A stretch of DNA of 11,408 nucleotides. Origin: Clostridia bacterium. GTDB lineage: Bacteria > Bacillota > Clostridia > Oscillospirales > Acutalibacteraceae. The stretch covers positions 1-11,408 of the forward strand of contig CAAFXQ010000016.1 of assembly GCA_900767015.1 (NCBI GenBank), read 5' to 3'. A program made the translations under genes and the position numbers. Shown here in pieces: positions 4,620 through 11,408 of the stretch. The notes under the pieces are model-generated. The model had not been told where the DNA came from and searched no databases. It saw nothing but the letters and a program-made list of their open reading frames with translations. Every line of letters begins with the position of its first letter. Position 1 is the first letter of the stretch.

Positions 4620-5984
4620 ATGCCCGATACAATCGCCGCCATTTCAACACCGCAGAACACGGGCGGCATCGGAATCATCAGAATCAGCGGAGAGAACGCA
4701 ATCGAAATCGCCGGAAAGGTTTTTAAGGCCGCCGATAAGCGCAGTCTTGCAAGCATGAAAGGCTACACGGCGGCGTACGGTCACGCCTGCTATAACGGCG
4801 AGGTGATTGATGAATGTATTGCGCTCGTTTTCCGTGCGCCGAAAAGCTACACGGGCGAAAACACGGTCGAGCTGTCCTGCCACGGCGGGCTGTTCATCTT
4901 AAAAAAGGTTCTGCGTGCGGTATTCGAAGCCGGAGCCCGACCTGCCGAAGCCGGAGAATTTACAAAGCGTGCCTTTTTAAACGGAAAAATCGACCTCACC
5001 GAAGCGGAAGCGGTCATGAATCTGATCAATGCGCAGGGTGAACAGGGAGCCAAAGCCGCCCTGACCGCTCTTGACGGCGCTTTAAGCCGGAAAATGAGCG
5101 AACTGAACGCAATGCTGCTGTCCGTAGCGGCGCACATGAGCGCATGGGTCGATTATCCCGACGAGGATATTGAAGAACTCGACGAAAAAACGCTGCTTCA
5201 AACGCTTGAAAATGTAAAAGCCCAGCTTTCGGGGCTTTTGTCCCGCTTCGATTCGGGAAGCGCCGTCACCAAAGGCGTTGAAACCGCCATTATCGGAAAG
5301 CCCAACGTCGGAAAGTCCGCCCTCATGAATCTGCTTTCGGGCTTCGGCCGTTCGATTGTCACCGATGTTGCGGGAACAACAAGAGACGTTGTCGAACAGA
5401 CCGTCAGCCTCGGCGACCTGCTTTTGCATCTTGCGGACACGGCGGGCATTCACAGCACCGACGATGTTGTGGAATCAATCGGCATTGAACGGGCAAAGGA
5501 AAAAACCGACCGGGCAGGCCTTATTTTTGCGGTATTTGACAGTTCAAGACCGCTTGACGAAGCGGACGAAAAAATCATGGAGCTTTGTGAAGGAAAAAGA
5601 GCGGTCGCCGTTCTCAATAAAAGCGACCTCCCCCCGAAAGCCGATATCGAAAAAATCAAAGCCTCGTTCGCATACACGGTCAGCCTTTGTGCGCTTGACG
5701 GAAGCGGACTTTCTGAGCTTGAAAAAGCTTGTGCACTCCTGCTTTGCACAAACGAGCTTGACACCTCTCAGGCGATGCTTTCCACCGAGCGACAGCGGAA
5801 GAATGCGCTTGACGCTCTTGCGGCAACCGAAGAAGCGATAAACGGTCTTACTGCCGGCATCACGCTTGACGCCGTAAACGTATCGATTGATGCGGCAATC
5901 TCCTCTCTGATGGAGCTGACCGGACAAAAAACAATCGACGCCGTTGTGGACGAAGTCTTTTCGCAGTTTTGCGTCGGAAAATAG
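4620..5984 (+). CDS. mnmE: tRNA modification GTPase MnmE
   Basis: MnmE, with MnmG, installs the aminomethyl-type group at uridine 34 of the wobble position in a set of tRNAs. This 454-aa protein has the expected length. Residues 1-120 form the formyl-tetrahydrofolate-binding N-domain ('DTIAAISTP', 'ELSCHGG', 'RPAEAGEFTKRAFLNGKIDL'). A helical domain is split by the GTPase insert, which shows G1 GKPNVGKS (226-233), GTTRD (252-256), G3 DTAG (273-276) and G4 NKSD (333-336). The protein ends in CVGK with the conserved C451. The start is ATG 4620, behind AAAAGGGGG at 4604-4612; an earlier in-frame ATG at 4581 overlaps the -10 box. The usual Firmicute neighbours (jag upstream, mnmG downstream) are not here, so the gene stands alone behind its own promoter. 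No clear terminator follows it. Confidence 0.97.
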   Translation: MPDTIAAISTPQNTGGIGIIRISGENAIEIAGKVFKAADKRSLASMKGYTAAYGHACYNGEVIDECIALVFRAPKSYTGENTVELSCHGGLFILKKVLRAVFEAGARPAEAGEFTKRAFLNGKIDLTEAEAVMNLINAQGEQGAKAALTALDGALSRKMSELNAMLLSVAAHMSAWVDYPDEDIEELDEKTLLQTLENVKAQLSGLLSRFDSGSAVTKGVETAIIGKPNVGKSALMNLLSGFGRSIVTDVAGTTRDVVEQTVSLGDLLLHLADTAGIHSTDDVVESIGIERAKEKTDRAGLIFAVFDSSRPLDEADEKIMELCEGKRAVAVLNKSDLPPKADIEKIKASFAYTVSLCALDGSGLSELEKACALLLCTNELDTSQAMLSTERQRKNALDALAATEEAINGLTAGITLDAVNVSIDAAISSLMELTGQKTIDAVVDEVFSQFCVGK

Positions 5985-6064
5985 CCGTATTCTGTCTAAG
6001 GGGATTCATGCTTCTGTCTTATTAAGATGAAAAGAAAAACACAGAAAAAATTGCCGTTACCCTA

Positions 6065-6093
6065 TTGCTATTTATTAAGAAATTTGAGATAAT
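6065..6093 (+). promoter_or_regulatory. Promoter of the gltX-glnS operon
   Basis: TTGCTA at 6065-6070 and GATAAT at 6088-6093 are 17 bp apart in an AT-rich stretch. Transcription would begin near 6100 and leave a leader of about 50 bases before the gltX start at 6151. That is too short for a T-box riboswitch, and I see no T-box motif. An overlapping TATATA at 6093-6098 is a weaker alternative -10. Confidence 0.55.
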
Positions 6094-6116
6094 ATATAGG
6101 ATTATTAAGCAGAACT

Positions 6117-6134
6117 TGTATTGGAATCAATACA
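6117..6134 (+). promoter_or_regulatory. Small leader hairpin just before the gltX ribosome site
   Basis: TGTATTG at 6117-6123 pairs perfectly with CAATACA at 6128-6134 around the loop GAAT. It ends four bases before GGAGGA (6139-6144). The middle CAAT could instead pair with ATTG at 6136-6139, which touches the ribosome site. The structure is short and AT-rich, so a regulatory role is only possible. Confidence 0.35.
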
Positions 6135-6150
6135 TATTGGAGGATTCACA

Positions 6151-7815
6151 TTGAACGACTTTGAAAAACTGGCGGAACTTTTGTTTCCGGATGTCAATAA
6201 AACGGTGGAACAGCTTGAAGCAGAGTTTCCGCCCCGTGCGCTGAAAGAAGGCGCAAGAGTGACCCGATTTGCGCCGAGCCCGACCGGCTTTCTTCATATC
6301 GGCGGACTTTTTGCGGCACTTATCTCGAAGCTGAACGCACAGACGACGGACGGCGTGTTTATTTTAAGAATCGAGGACACCGACAAAAAGCGTGAGATTG
6401 AAGACGGCGTTTCCGAAATCATCAAGGGACTGAACGCTTTCGGCGTGACGGTTGATGAGGGCGTTATCGGCTTTAACGAAGAAAAGGGCGACTACGGTCC
6501 GTATCATCAAAGCCACCGGGCTGAGATTTATCATGTTGTCGCAAAGAAGCTTGTATCGGAGGGTCTTGCTTATCCGTGCTTCTGCACCGAGGACGAGCTT
6601 TCGGCTCTTCGGGAAAAGCAGGAGACCGAGGGAACAGCTATCAAGGGCTACTTCGGAAAATGGGCAAAGTGCCGTGACCTTTCCTTTGACGAGCAAAAAG
6701 CTCTTATTGAAAGCGGAAAGCCGTACACCCTGCGGCTTCGCTCACCGGGCAAAGAGGACGGCAAAATCAAGTTTGACGACCTGATAAAAGGCAAGATTGA
6801 AATTGCCGAAAACATTCAGGACGTGGTTCTTTTAAAAACCGACGGCATTCCGACCTATCATTTTGCCCATGCGGTGGATGACCACTTCATGAGAACGACG
6901 CACGTCATCAGAGGCGACGAATGGATTTCCTCCGTTCCGCTTCATATTCAGCTTTTCAAAGCGTGCGGCTTCCGTGTGCCGAAGTATGCGCACATTTCGC
7001 CGATTATGAAAGAGGAAAACGGCGGCAAGCGTAAGCTGAGTAAGAGAAAAGACCCCGAAGCGGCGGTCACCTATTACGCCGAACAGGGCTATCCGAAAGA
7101 AAGCGTACTCGAATATCTTCTGACGCTTGCCAACTCGAATTTTGAGGACTGGCGAAGAGCCAATCCAAAAGCGCTGCAAAGTGAATTTCCGTTTAATCTT
7201 AAGAAAATGAGCGTCAGCGGTGCCCTGTTCGATCTGACGAAGCTCAACGACGTCAGCAAAAACGTGATAAGTGTCATGACCGCCGAACAGGTGCTGTCCT
7301 ATGCGCTTTCGTGGGCAAAGGAATTTGACAGCGAGCTTTACGGGCTCTTAAGCCGGGATACCGAATATGCAAAAGCGATTTTCTCGGTTGACCGTGACAC
7401 GCCGAAGCCGAGAAAGGATATCGCAAAATTCAGCGAAATCCGCTCGTATATCGAGTATTATTTTGATGAGCTTTATCAAAACGACTTTAGCGAAATGCCC
7501 GAAAATATCACCGCCGATATGGCGAGGGAGATTCTTTCGGCTTATATCGAAAGCTATAACCCCGGCGACAGCAAGGACGAATGGTTCAACCGAATCAAGA
7601 GCCTTTGTGAGCCTTTGGGCTACACGCCGAACGTCAAGGAATACAAGAAAAATCCCGAGCTGTATAAAGGTCACGTCGGCGACGTCTCAACGGTAATACG
7701 TGTTTCCGTTACGGGAAGACGCAACACCCCCGACCTTTATTCGATCATGCAGATTTTAGGCGAAGATAAAGTCAGAGCCAGAATGAAAACCGCTCTTGCA
7801 TTTTACGGAGCGTAA
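6151..7815 (+). CDS. gltX: Glutamyl-tRNA synthetase
   Basis: This class I enzyme charges tRNA-Glu with glutamate in the cytoplasm. From the TTG at 6151 the protein is 554 aa, of the longer clostridial type with about 35 residues before the catalytic core. The Rossmann fold begins 'VTRFAPSPTGFLHIGG' with the HIGH-like HIGG at 49-52. The KMSKS-like loop is KLSKR at 295-299. C143, C145 and C174 look like the zinc-site cysteines. An anticodon-binding helical region fills the C-terminal half, ending in 'SVTGRRNTPDLYSIMQILG'. I prefer TTG 6151 because GGAGGA at 6139-6144 lies six bases before it. The upstream TTG at 6121 has no ribosome site and lies within the leader hairpin. glnS begins 19 bases after the stop, so the two are probably cotranscribed. 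Confidence 0.94.
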   Translation: MNDFEKLAELLFPDVNKTVEQLEAEFPPRALKEGARVTRFAPSPTGFLHIGGLFAALISKLNAQTTDGVFILRIEDTDKKREIEDGVSEIIKGLNAFGVTVDEGVIGFNEEKGDYGPYHQSHRAEIYHVVAKKLVSEGLAYPCFCTEDELSALREKQETEGTAIKGYFGKWAKCRDLSFDEQKALIESGKPYTLRLRSPGKEDGKIKFDDLIKGKIEIAENIQDVVLLKTDGIPTYHFAHAVDDHFMRTTHVIRGDEWISSVPLHIQLFKACGFRVPKYAHISPIMKEENGGKRKLSKRKDPEAAVTYYAEQGYPKESVLEYLLTLANSNFEDWRRANPKALQSEFPFNLKKMSVSGALFDLTKLNDVSKNVISVMTAEQVLSYALSWAKEFDSELYGLLSRDTEYAKAIFSVDRDTPKPRKDIAKFSEIRSYIEYYFDELYQNDFSEMPENITADMAREILSAYIESYNPGDSKDEWFNRIKSLCEPLGYTPNVKEYKKNPELYKGHVGDVSTVIRVSVTGRRNTPDLYSIMQILGEDKVRARMKTALAFYGA

Positions 7816-7834
7816 ACCGGAAAGGAACAAACCA

Positions 7835-9490
7835 ATGGAAGAAATGACAGTGACTTCAAACTTCATTCATGATTTTATTGATGAAGATCTGAAAAACGGC
7901 GTATATACCCATGTGCAGACAAGATTTCCGCCCGAGCCGAACGGCTATCTTCATATCGGCCACGCCAAGGCGATTCAGATAAACTTCAGCATTGCCGAAA
8001 AATACGGCGGAATCTGCAATCTCCGTCTTGACGACACGAACCCGTCAAAGGAAGACACCGAATACGTTGACGCCATCAAAGAGGACATCGAGTGGCTCGG
8101 CTACAAATGGAACGAGGTGCTTTACGCTTCGAGCTACTTCGATTTTATCCACGAATGTGCGATAAAGCTTATCAAACTCGGTAAGGCTTATGTCGATGAC
8201 CTTTCCGCCGACGAAATCCGGGAAAGCCGGGGTACGCTCACCGAACCGGGAAAGGAAAGCCCGTACCGCAACCGCAGTATCGAAGAAAACCTCGATTTGT
8301 TCGCCCGCATGACGAACGGAGAGTTCCCCGACGGCGCAAGAGTGCTCAGAGCCAAAATCGACATGGCGTCCCCGAACATCAATATGCGTGACCCGGTCAT
8401 TTACCGGATCGCTCACGTCACGCACCATCAGACGGGCGACAAGTGGTGCGTCTATCCGCTTTATGACTTTGCGCACCCGCTGTCGGACACGAAAGAGGGC
8501 GTCACCCATTCGCTTTGCTCGCTTGAATTTGAAAACCACAGACCGCTTTACGACTGGTTCTTAAAGGAGCTCGGACTCCCGAATCCGTCAAGACAGATCG
8601 AGTTTGCAAGGCTCAACCTCAACTATTGCCTGACGAGTAAGCGCAAATGCTTACAGCTTGTCAAGGAGGGCATTGTCGACGGCTGGGACGACCCGAGAAT
8701 GGCGACCATCTGCGGTATGAGAAGACGAGGCTACCCGGCGGCGGCAATCCGGGACTTTATCAACCGTGTCGGCGTTTCGAAGGCATACAGCGTGGTCGAT
8801 TTCGGACTGCTTGAAGCGTGCGTAAGAGATAACCTGAACAAGAATGCACCCCGGTGCATGGCGGTGCTTCGTCCTTTGAAGGTCATTATTGATAACTACC
8901 CCGAGGATAAGACCGAGGAACTCGAGCTTCCCGTCAATCAGGACAGACCCGAAATGGGCACAAGAAAAATCACGTTCTCCAAAGAGCTTTTTGTTGAGCA
9001 GGAGGACTTCATGATTGAGCCGGTCAAAAAGTATTTCCGTCTCTTCCCCGGAAACGAGGTCAGACTCAGAGGCGCCTACTTCGTCAGATGCGTCGGCTAC
9101 GATACGGACGAAAACGGAAATGTCACCGCCGTTCACTGCACCTACGACCCCGAAAGCCGGGGCGGAAACTCCCCGGACGGAAGAAAGGTCAAGGGCACGC
9201 TTCATTGGGTCAGCGCCAAAGACAGCGTCCCGTTTGAAGCAAGACTGTATGACCGTCTGTTCAACGCCGAAAACCCGTCCGATGAATCAAAGGGCAGCTT
9301 CAAGGACAACCTGAATCCCGATTCACTCGTGGTACTTGACGGCTGCCGTCTTGAGGGCGGACTTTCTGACGTAAAGATAGGCGATACTTTCCAATTTATG
9401 AGACAGGGCTATTTCTGTGTTGACAAATCGTCAGCTTCTGATAAAATAATATTTAACAGAACTGTTCAGCTCAACTCATCATGGAAATAA
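7835..9490 (+). CDS. glnS: Glutaminyl-tRNA synthetase
   Basis: This enzyme charges tRNA-Gln directly with glutamine. The 551-aa product has the length of bacterial GlnRS. It shows 'RFPPEPNGYLHIGHAKAI' with a perfect HIGH at 40-43. The PPEPNG form separates GlnRS from the PSPTG of GluRS. Further marks are 'NLRLDDTNP', the conserved 'YPLYDFAHPLSD', the second signature 'LTSKRK' at 266-271 (in place of the more usual MSKRK), and the C-terminal beta-barrel anticodon-binding domains. The ATG at 7835 follows AAAGGAA at 7821-7827; an earlier in-frame ATG at 7796 lies inside the end of gltX and lacks a ribosome site. It sits between gltX (19-base gap) and a membrane-protein gene (16-base gap). Its presence means the cell need not rely only on the amidotransferase route for Gln-tRNA. 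Confidence 0.96.
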   Translation: MEEMTVTSNFIHDFIDEDLKNGVYTHVQTRFPPEPNGYLHIGHAKAIQINFSIAEKYGGICNLRLDDTNPSKEDTEYVDAIKEDIEWLGYKWNEVLYASSYFDFIHECAIKLIKLGKAYVDDLSADEIRESRGTLTEPGKESPYRNRSIEENLDLFARMTNGEFPDGARVLRAKIDMASPNINMRDPVIYRIAHVTHHQTGDKWCVYPLYDFAHPLSDTKEGVTHSLCSLEFENHRPLYDWFLKELGLPNPSRQIEFARLNLNYCLTSKRKCLQLVKEGIVDGWDDPRMATICGMRRRGYPAAAIRDFINRVGVSKAYSVVDFGLLEACVRDNLNKNAPRCMAVLRPLKVIIDNYPEDKTEELELPVNQDRPEMGTRKITFSKELFVEQEDFMIEPVKKYFRLFPGNEVRLRGAYFVRCVGYDTDENGNVTAVHCTYDPESRGGNSPDGRKVKGTLHWVSAKDSVPFEARLYDRLFNAENPSDESKGSFKDNLNPDSLVVLDGCRLEGGLSDVKIGDTFQFMRQGYFCVDKSSASDKIIFNRTVQLNSSWK

Positions 9491-9506
9491 GAAAGGATTG
9501 AAAACA

Positions 9507-10208
9507 ATGAAACTCGCATACAGAATCGTAACGCCGATCATCGCCGTCGCTTCGGTCGTACTCGGTATATTCCTGAAGATGTTCTATTTCACGGTCGGCA
9601 ATGCGGACGAAACAATCGGCAATCTCATCAACGCCATTGCCAGTCTCACCGACAAACTCAGCACGACCTTTGAATATTCGATTTACGAGCTTTTGAAGAT
9701 GATTTCCGGTATTCAGCCGCAGACGGGAGACGACGCTAAAACCTTTACCGAGGTTGCCGCCCCGATTCTTCCGCACCTTTGGGCATTCTTCATTATTTTC
9801 GTTGTCGCTTTGCTTGTTATGATCGGAATTGCGGTTATCAGCACACTTCCCGACAGCCGTAAAAAGAGATACACCGTAATCGGTCTTTGCGCCGGCGGCC
9901 TTGTTCTTCTTTTTGTTGATATCCTTGTCAGCAACGCCGCTTTTGCCAAAATCACAGGCGGTGAAATCAACCTGACCGACCTTGTCTCCGTTCTTTCCGA
10001 CAGTTCAATTGCCGCTTTGGCAACAGCGATTCTTACGGTAACGAGCGCTTCACTTTCAGCAGGCTTCTATTCGGTGTTCGGCCTGTTCATTCTTATCATT
10101 CTTTGGACAATTCTTTCGAACATGCTGATTTCAACCCCGATTCAAAAGACCAAGACACACAAAAGAAAAAAGCCGATGAGAAGAATCATGGTCAAGGCAA
10201 AGAAATAA
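9507..10208 (+). CDS. Unrecognised four-helix membrane protein
   Basis: I do not recognise this 233-aa protein. The ATG at 9507 follows AAAGGA at 9492-9497; the in-frame TTG at 9498 abuts that site and is unlikely to be the start. Hydrophobic segments lie at about 5-29, 91-113, 122-143 and 186-207. There is a polar, acidic loop of some 60 residues between the first two and another (145-180) between the last two. The tail 212-233 is very basic ('KTKTHKRKKPMRRIMVKAKK'), which suggests it stays on the cytoplasmic side. No catalytic or transport motif is visible. The 16-base gap after glnS suggests readthrough from the gltX promoter, but nothing in the sequence ties it to tRNA charging. Confidence 0.85.
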   Translation: MKLAYRIVTPIIAVASVVLGIFLKMFYFTVGNADETIGNLINAIASLTDKLSTTFEYSIYELLKMISGIQPQTGDDAKTFTEVAAPILPHLWAFFIIFVVALLVMIGIAVISTLPDSRKKRYTVIGLCAGGLVLLFVDILVSNAAFAKITGGEINLTDLVSVLSDSSIAALATAILTVTSASLSAGFYSVFGLFILIILWTILSNMLISTPIQKTKTHKRKKPMRRIMVKAKK

Positions 10209-10222
10209 TAAAGGAAGCAAAA

Positions 10223-10250
10223 CCGGCAAAGATGAAAAAGTCCTTGCCGG
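10223..10250 (+). terminator. Stem-loop after the membrane-protein gene, weak terminator at best
   Basis: CCGGCAA at 10223-10229 pairs with TTGCCGG at 10244-10250 around a 14-base A-rich loop, 14 bases after the stop codon. GAAG (10214-10217) and CTTC (10251-10254) could extend the stem across a 5-base bulge. No T-run follows (CTTCGCATTTGAGG), so it may only attenuate or protect the transcript end rather than stop polymerase. Confidence 0.35.
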
Positions 10251-10303
10251 CTTCGCATTTGAGGTTTGTTATGAATATCAGAAAGGCATAAGGAGACGAT
10301 ACT

Positions 10304-10960
10304 ATGAAGTCAAGAACCAAACAAAATTTTATCCTGACGGGCATCATGTTCGCCGTTTTTGCGGCTTTCACCCTGCTTGTCAAATTTGTTGATGTCAGAT
10401 CGATCGGTCCTGCCGGCTCGTCGGTCGGCTTCGCTTCGGCAAACGGTTCATTCTTTGATTTGTTCGGTCAGAACGCTGTCTGGGACAAACTCACCGATCT
10501 GTGTCTTTTGGCGGCTCTTTTGTCGGCGGCTTGTTTTGCCGTTCTCGGGTTTTTTCAGCTGATTAAAAGAAAAAGCCTGTTTAAGGTTGACTGCGACCTT
10601 TATGCGCTTGCCGGCTTTTATGTTTTAGTCGCCGTTTTTTATCTTCTCTTTGAGCTGATTGTTATCAATCAAAGACCCGTACTGGTTGACGGCGCCTTGG
10701 AAGCGTCTTATCCGTCGTCCCACACGCTCATTGTGTGTTCGTTTATGCTTGCCGCTATTTTCCAAACCGAAAAACGGATCCGGAACAAAAATCTCAAAAC
10801 GGGACTGATTGTGATTTTCGCTTTGATTATCGTCCTCACCGCTATCGGAAGACTTCTTTCGGGTATGCACTGGCTGACAGACGTACTCGGCGGCCTTGTG
10901 CTCGGCGCTTCGCTCGGCATGCTGTATATTTCCGTCGCAAGAGTGCTTGAAAAAGCCTGA
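10304..10960 (+). CDS. PAP2-superfamily membrane phosphatase-like protein
   Basis: This 218-aa integral membrane protein belongs to the PAP2 lipid phosphatase superfamily, which removes phosphate from lipid phosphates or isoprenoid diphosphates at the membrane. Predicted spans lie at about 9-28, 64-86, 101-121, 139-154, 166-184 and 192-212. The three phosphatase blocks are recognisable: block 1 as E117-x6-R124-P125, block 2 as PSSH (137-140), and block 3 as G182-R183-x5-H189-x3-D193. The first lysine of the usual KX6RP is replaced by glutamate, and the serine before R183 by glycine. I recall related Firmicute proteins with 'INYRPVLIDG...LEASYPSS' that share the glutamate, so this may be a subfamily trait rather than decay. 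AGGAGA at 10291-10296 supports the ATG. No clear promoter is visible in the 95-base gap before it. The substrate is unknown. Confidence 0.86.
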   Translation: MKSRTKQNFILTGIMFAVFAAFTLLVKFVDVRSIGPAGSSVGFASANGSFFDLFGQNAVWDKLTDLCLLAALLSAACFAVLGFFQLIKRKSLFKVDCDLYALAGFYVLVAVFYLLFELIVINQRPVLVDGALEASYPSSHTLIVCSFMLAAIFQTEKRIRNKNLKTGLIVIFALIIVLTAIGRLLSGMHWLTDVLGGLVLGASLGMLYISVARVLEKA

Positions 10961-10977
10961 TATCCCGTGCGGCTTCA

Positions 10978-11006
10978 TTGACAAAGCAAACATAATTATA
11001 TACAAT
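10978..11006 (+). promoter_or_regulatory. Promoter of the DUF1015 gene
   Basis: A perfect TTGACA at 10978-10983 and TACAAT at 11001-11006 are 17 bp apart, in an AT-rich stretch right after the preceding gene. Transcription would begin near 11013, about 34 bases before the ATG at 11047. TATACA at 10999-11004 is an alternative -10 with a 15-bp spacer. Confidence 0.8.
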
Positions 11007-11046
11007 AAACAAAAAGGCAATATCGCAAAAGAAAGAGGTTAAAATA

Positions 11047-11408
11047 ATGGCAGTTTTCAAACCGTTTCAAGCTGTACGGCCGACTCCGGAATATGCCGAG
11101 GCAGTCGCCGCACTTCCGTATGACGTTATGAACAGCAAGGAAGCAAGAGAGATGGTCAAGGGCAAGCCCTATTCGTTTTTACACGTTGACCGGGCGGAAA
11201 TTGACCTTGACGAAAGCGTTGATCTTTACAGCGAGCAGGTTTACCGTAAAGCAAGAGAAAACCTTGATGCGCTCGAAAAGAACGGCATCACCGGACAGGA
11301 CGAACCCCCCTGCTTTTATATTTACCGCCAGATTATGGACGGCAGAAGCCAGACGGGTCTTGTCGGCTGTGCGTCGATTGACGACTACCTGAACAACGTC
11401 ATTAAAAA
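11047..11408 (+). CDS. DUF1015 family protein (N-terminal part, cut by window end)
   Basis: The frame opens at ATG 11047 behind AAAGAGG at 11032-11038 and runs without a stop to the window edge, giving 120 codons. The start 'MAVFKPFQAVRPTPEYA' and the blocks 'AALPYDVMNSKEAREM', 'PYSFLHVDRAEIDL', 'FYIYRQIMDGRSQTGLVGC' and 'IDDYLNNVIKK' match the N-terminal part of DUF1015 proteins, which are normally about 400 aa. The biochemical function is unknown. As I recall, in Clostridia these genes often sit beside serA and serC of serine synthesis, so those may lie just beyond the window. It has its own strong promoter and so begins a new transcription unit. Confidence 0.92.
   Translation, partial: MAVFKPFQAVRPTPEYAEAVAALPYDVMNSKEAREMVKGKPYSFLHVDRAEIDLDESVDLYSEQVYRKARENLDALEKNGITGQDEPPCFYIYRQIMDGRSQTGLVGCASIDDYLNNVIK

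Noticed and set aside
6094..6150. T-box or other amino-acid riboswitch before gltX
   Set aside because: The leader is only about 50 bases and has no T-box sequence or terminator/antiterminator pair.
8045..8539. 164-codon - strand frame inside glnS
   Set aside because: glnS is an intact, fully recognisable gene here; the antisense frame follows from its codon bias.
11061..11071. ACCGTTTCA, a further LytTR-like 9-mer near the DUF1015 start
   Set aside because: It is a single copy within coding sequence, downstream of the promoter and without a phased partner.

Overview
The window looks like chromosomal DNA from a Gram-positive member of the class Clostridia, probably a gut-type Oscillospiraceae or Lachnospiraceae-like organism. 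This rests on strong AGGAGG-type ribosome sites, mixed ATG/TTG starts, a DUF6935 protein and a DUF1015 protein of the clostridial type, a glutamyl-tRNA synthetase with the clostridial N-terminal extension, and an agr-type quorum-sensing locus. Every gene I can support lies on the + strand. I ran no database search; family names come from motifs and recalled family members.

Left edge (1-997): the last codons of a glycine-rich protein, then a complete DUF6935 gene closed by a good intrinsic terminator. A 466-base gene-free stretch follows. It holds a nested inverted repeat (564-681), a possible upstream promoter (735-763), four LytTR-type repeats at 21-22 bp spacing (835-908), and a TTGACA/TATACT promoter with a long 19-bp spacer (917-947).

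Accessory core (998-4384): a five-gene agr-like operon in regulators-first order. It comprises an unrecognised 165-aa protein, a LytTR response regulator (AgrA-like), a GHKL histidine kinase (AgrC-like), the membrane peptidase AgrB, and a 39-aa AgrD-like pre-peptide whose gene overlaps the end of agrB. A 15-bp perfect-stem hairpin ends the operon. In the expected circuit AgrB processes the pre-peptide and helps release a small cyclic signal, the kinase senses it, and the regulator binds the repeats upstream of the operon and drives it further. The pre-peptide has no cysteine at all. A serine sits where the ring-forming cysteine normally is, so the signal would be a lactone rather than a thiolactone.

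Housekeeping part (4561-11408): mnmE with its own promoter; a second promoter followed by gltX (TTG start), glnS and an unrecognised four-helix membrane protein spaced as one operon; a PAP2-superfamily membrane protein; and, behind a strong promoter, the start of a DUF1015 gene cut by the window edge. By eye the agr part is more A/T-rich than the tRNA-related genes, which fits an accessory insert between core genes. I see no direct mobile-element signature.

The 292 bases between agrD and mnmE hold the operon terminator, a pyrimidine-rich tract and the mnmE promoter. The 166 bases between mnmE and gltX hold the gltX promoter and a small leader hairpin; I see no convincing terminator there.
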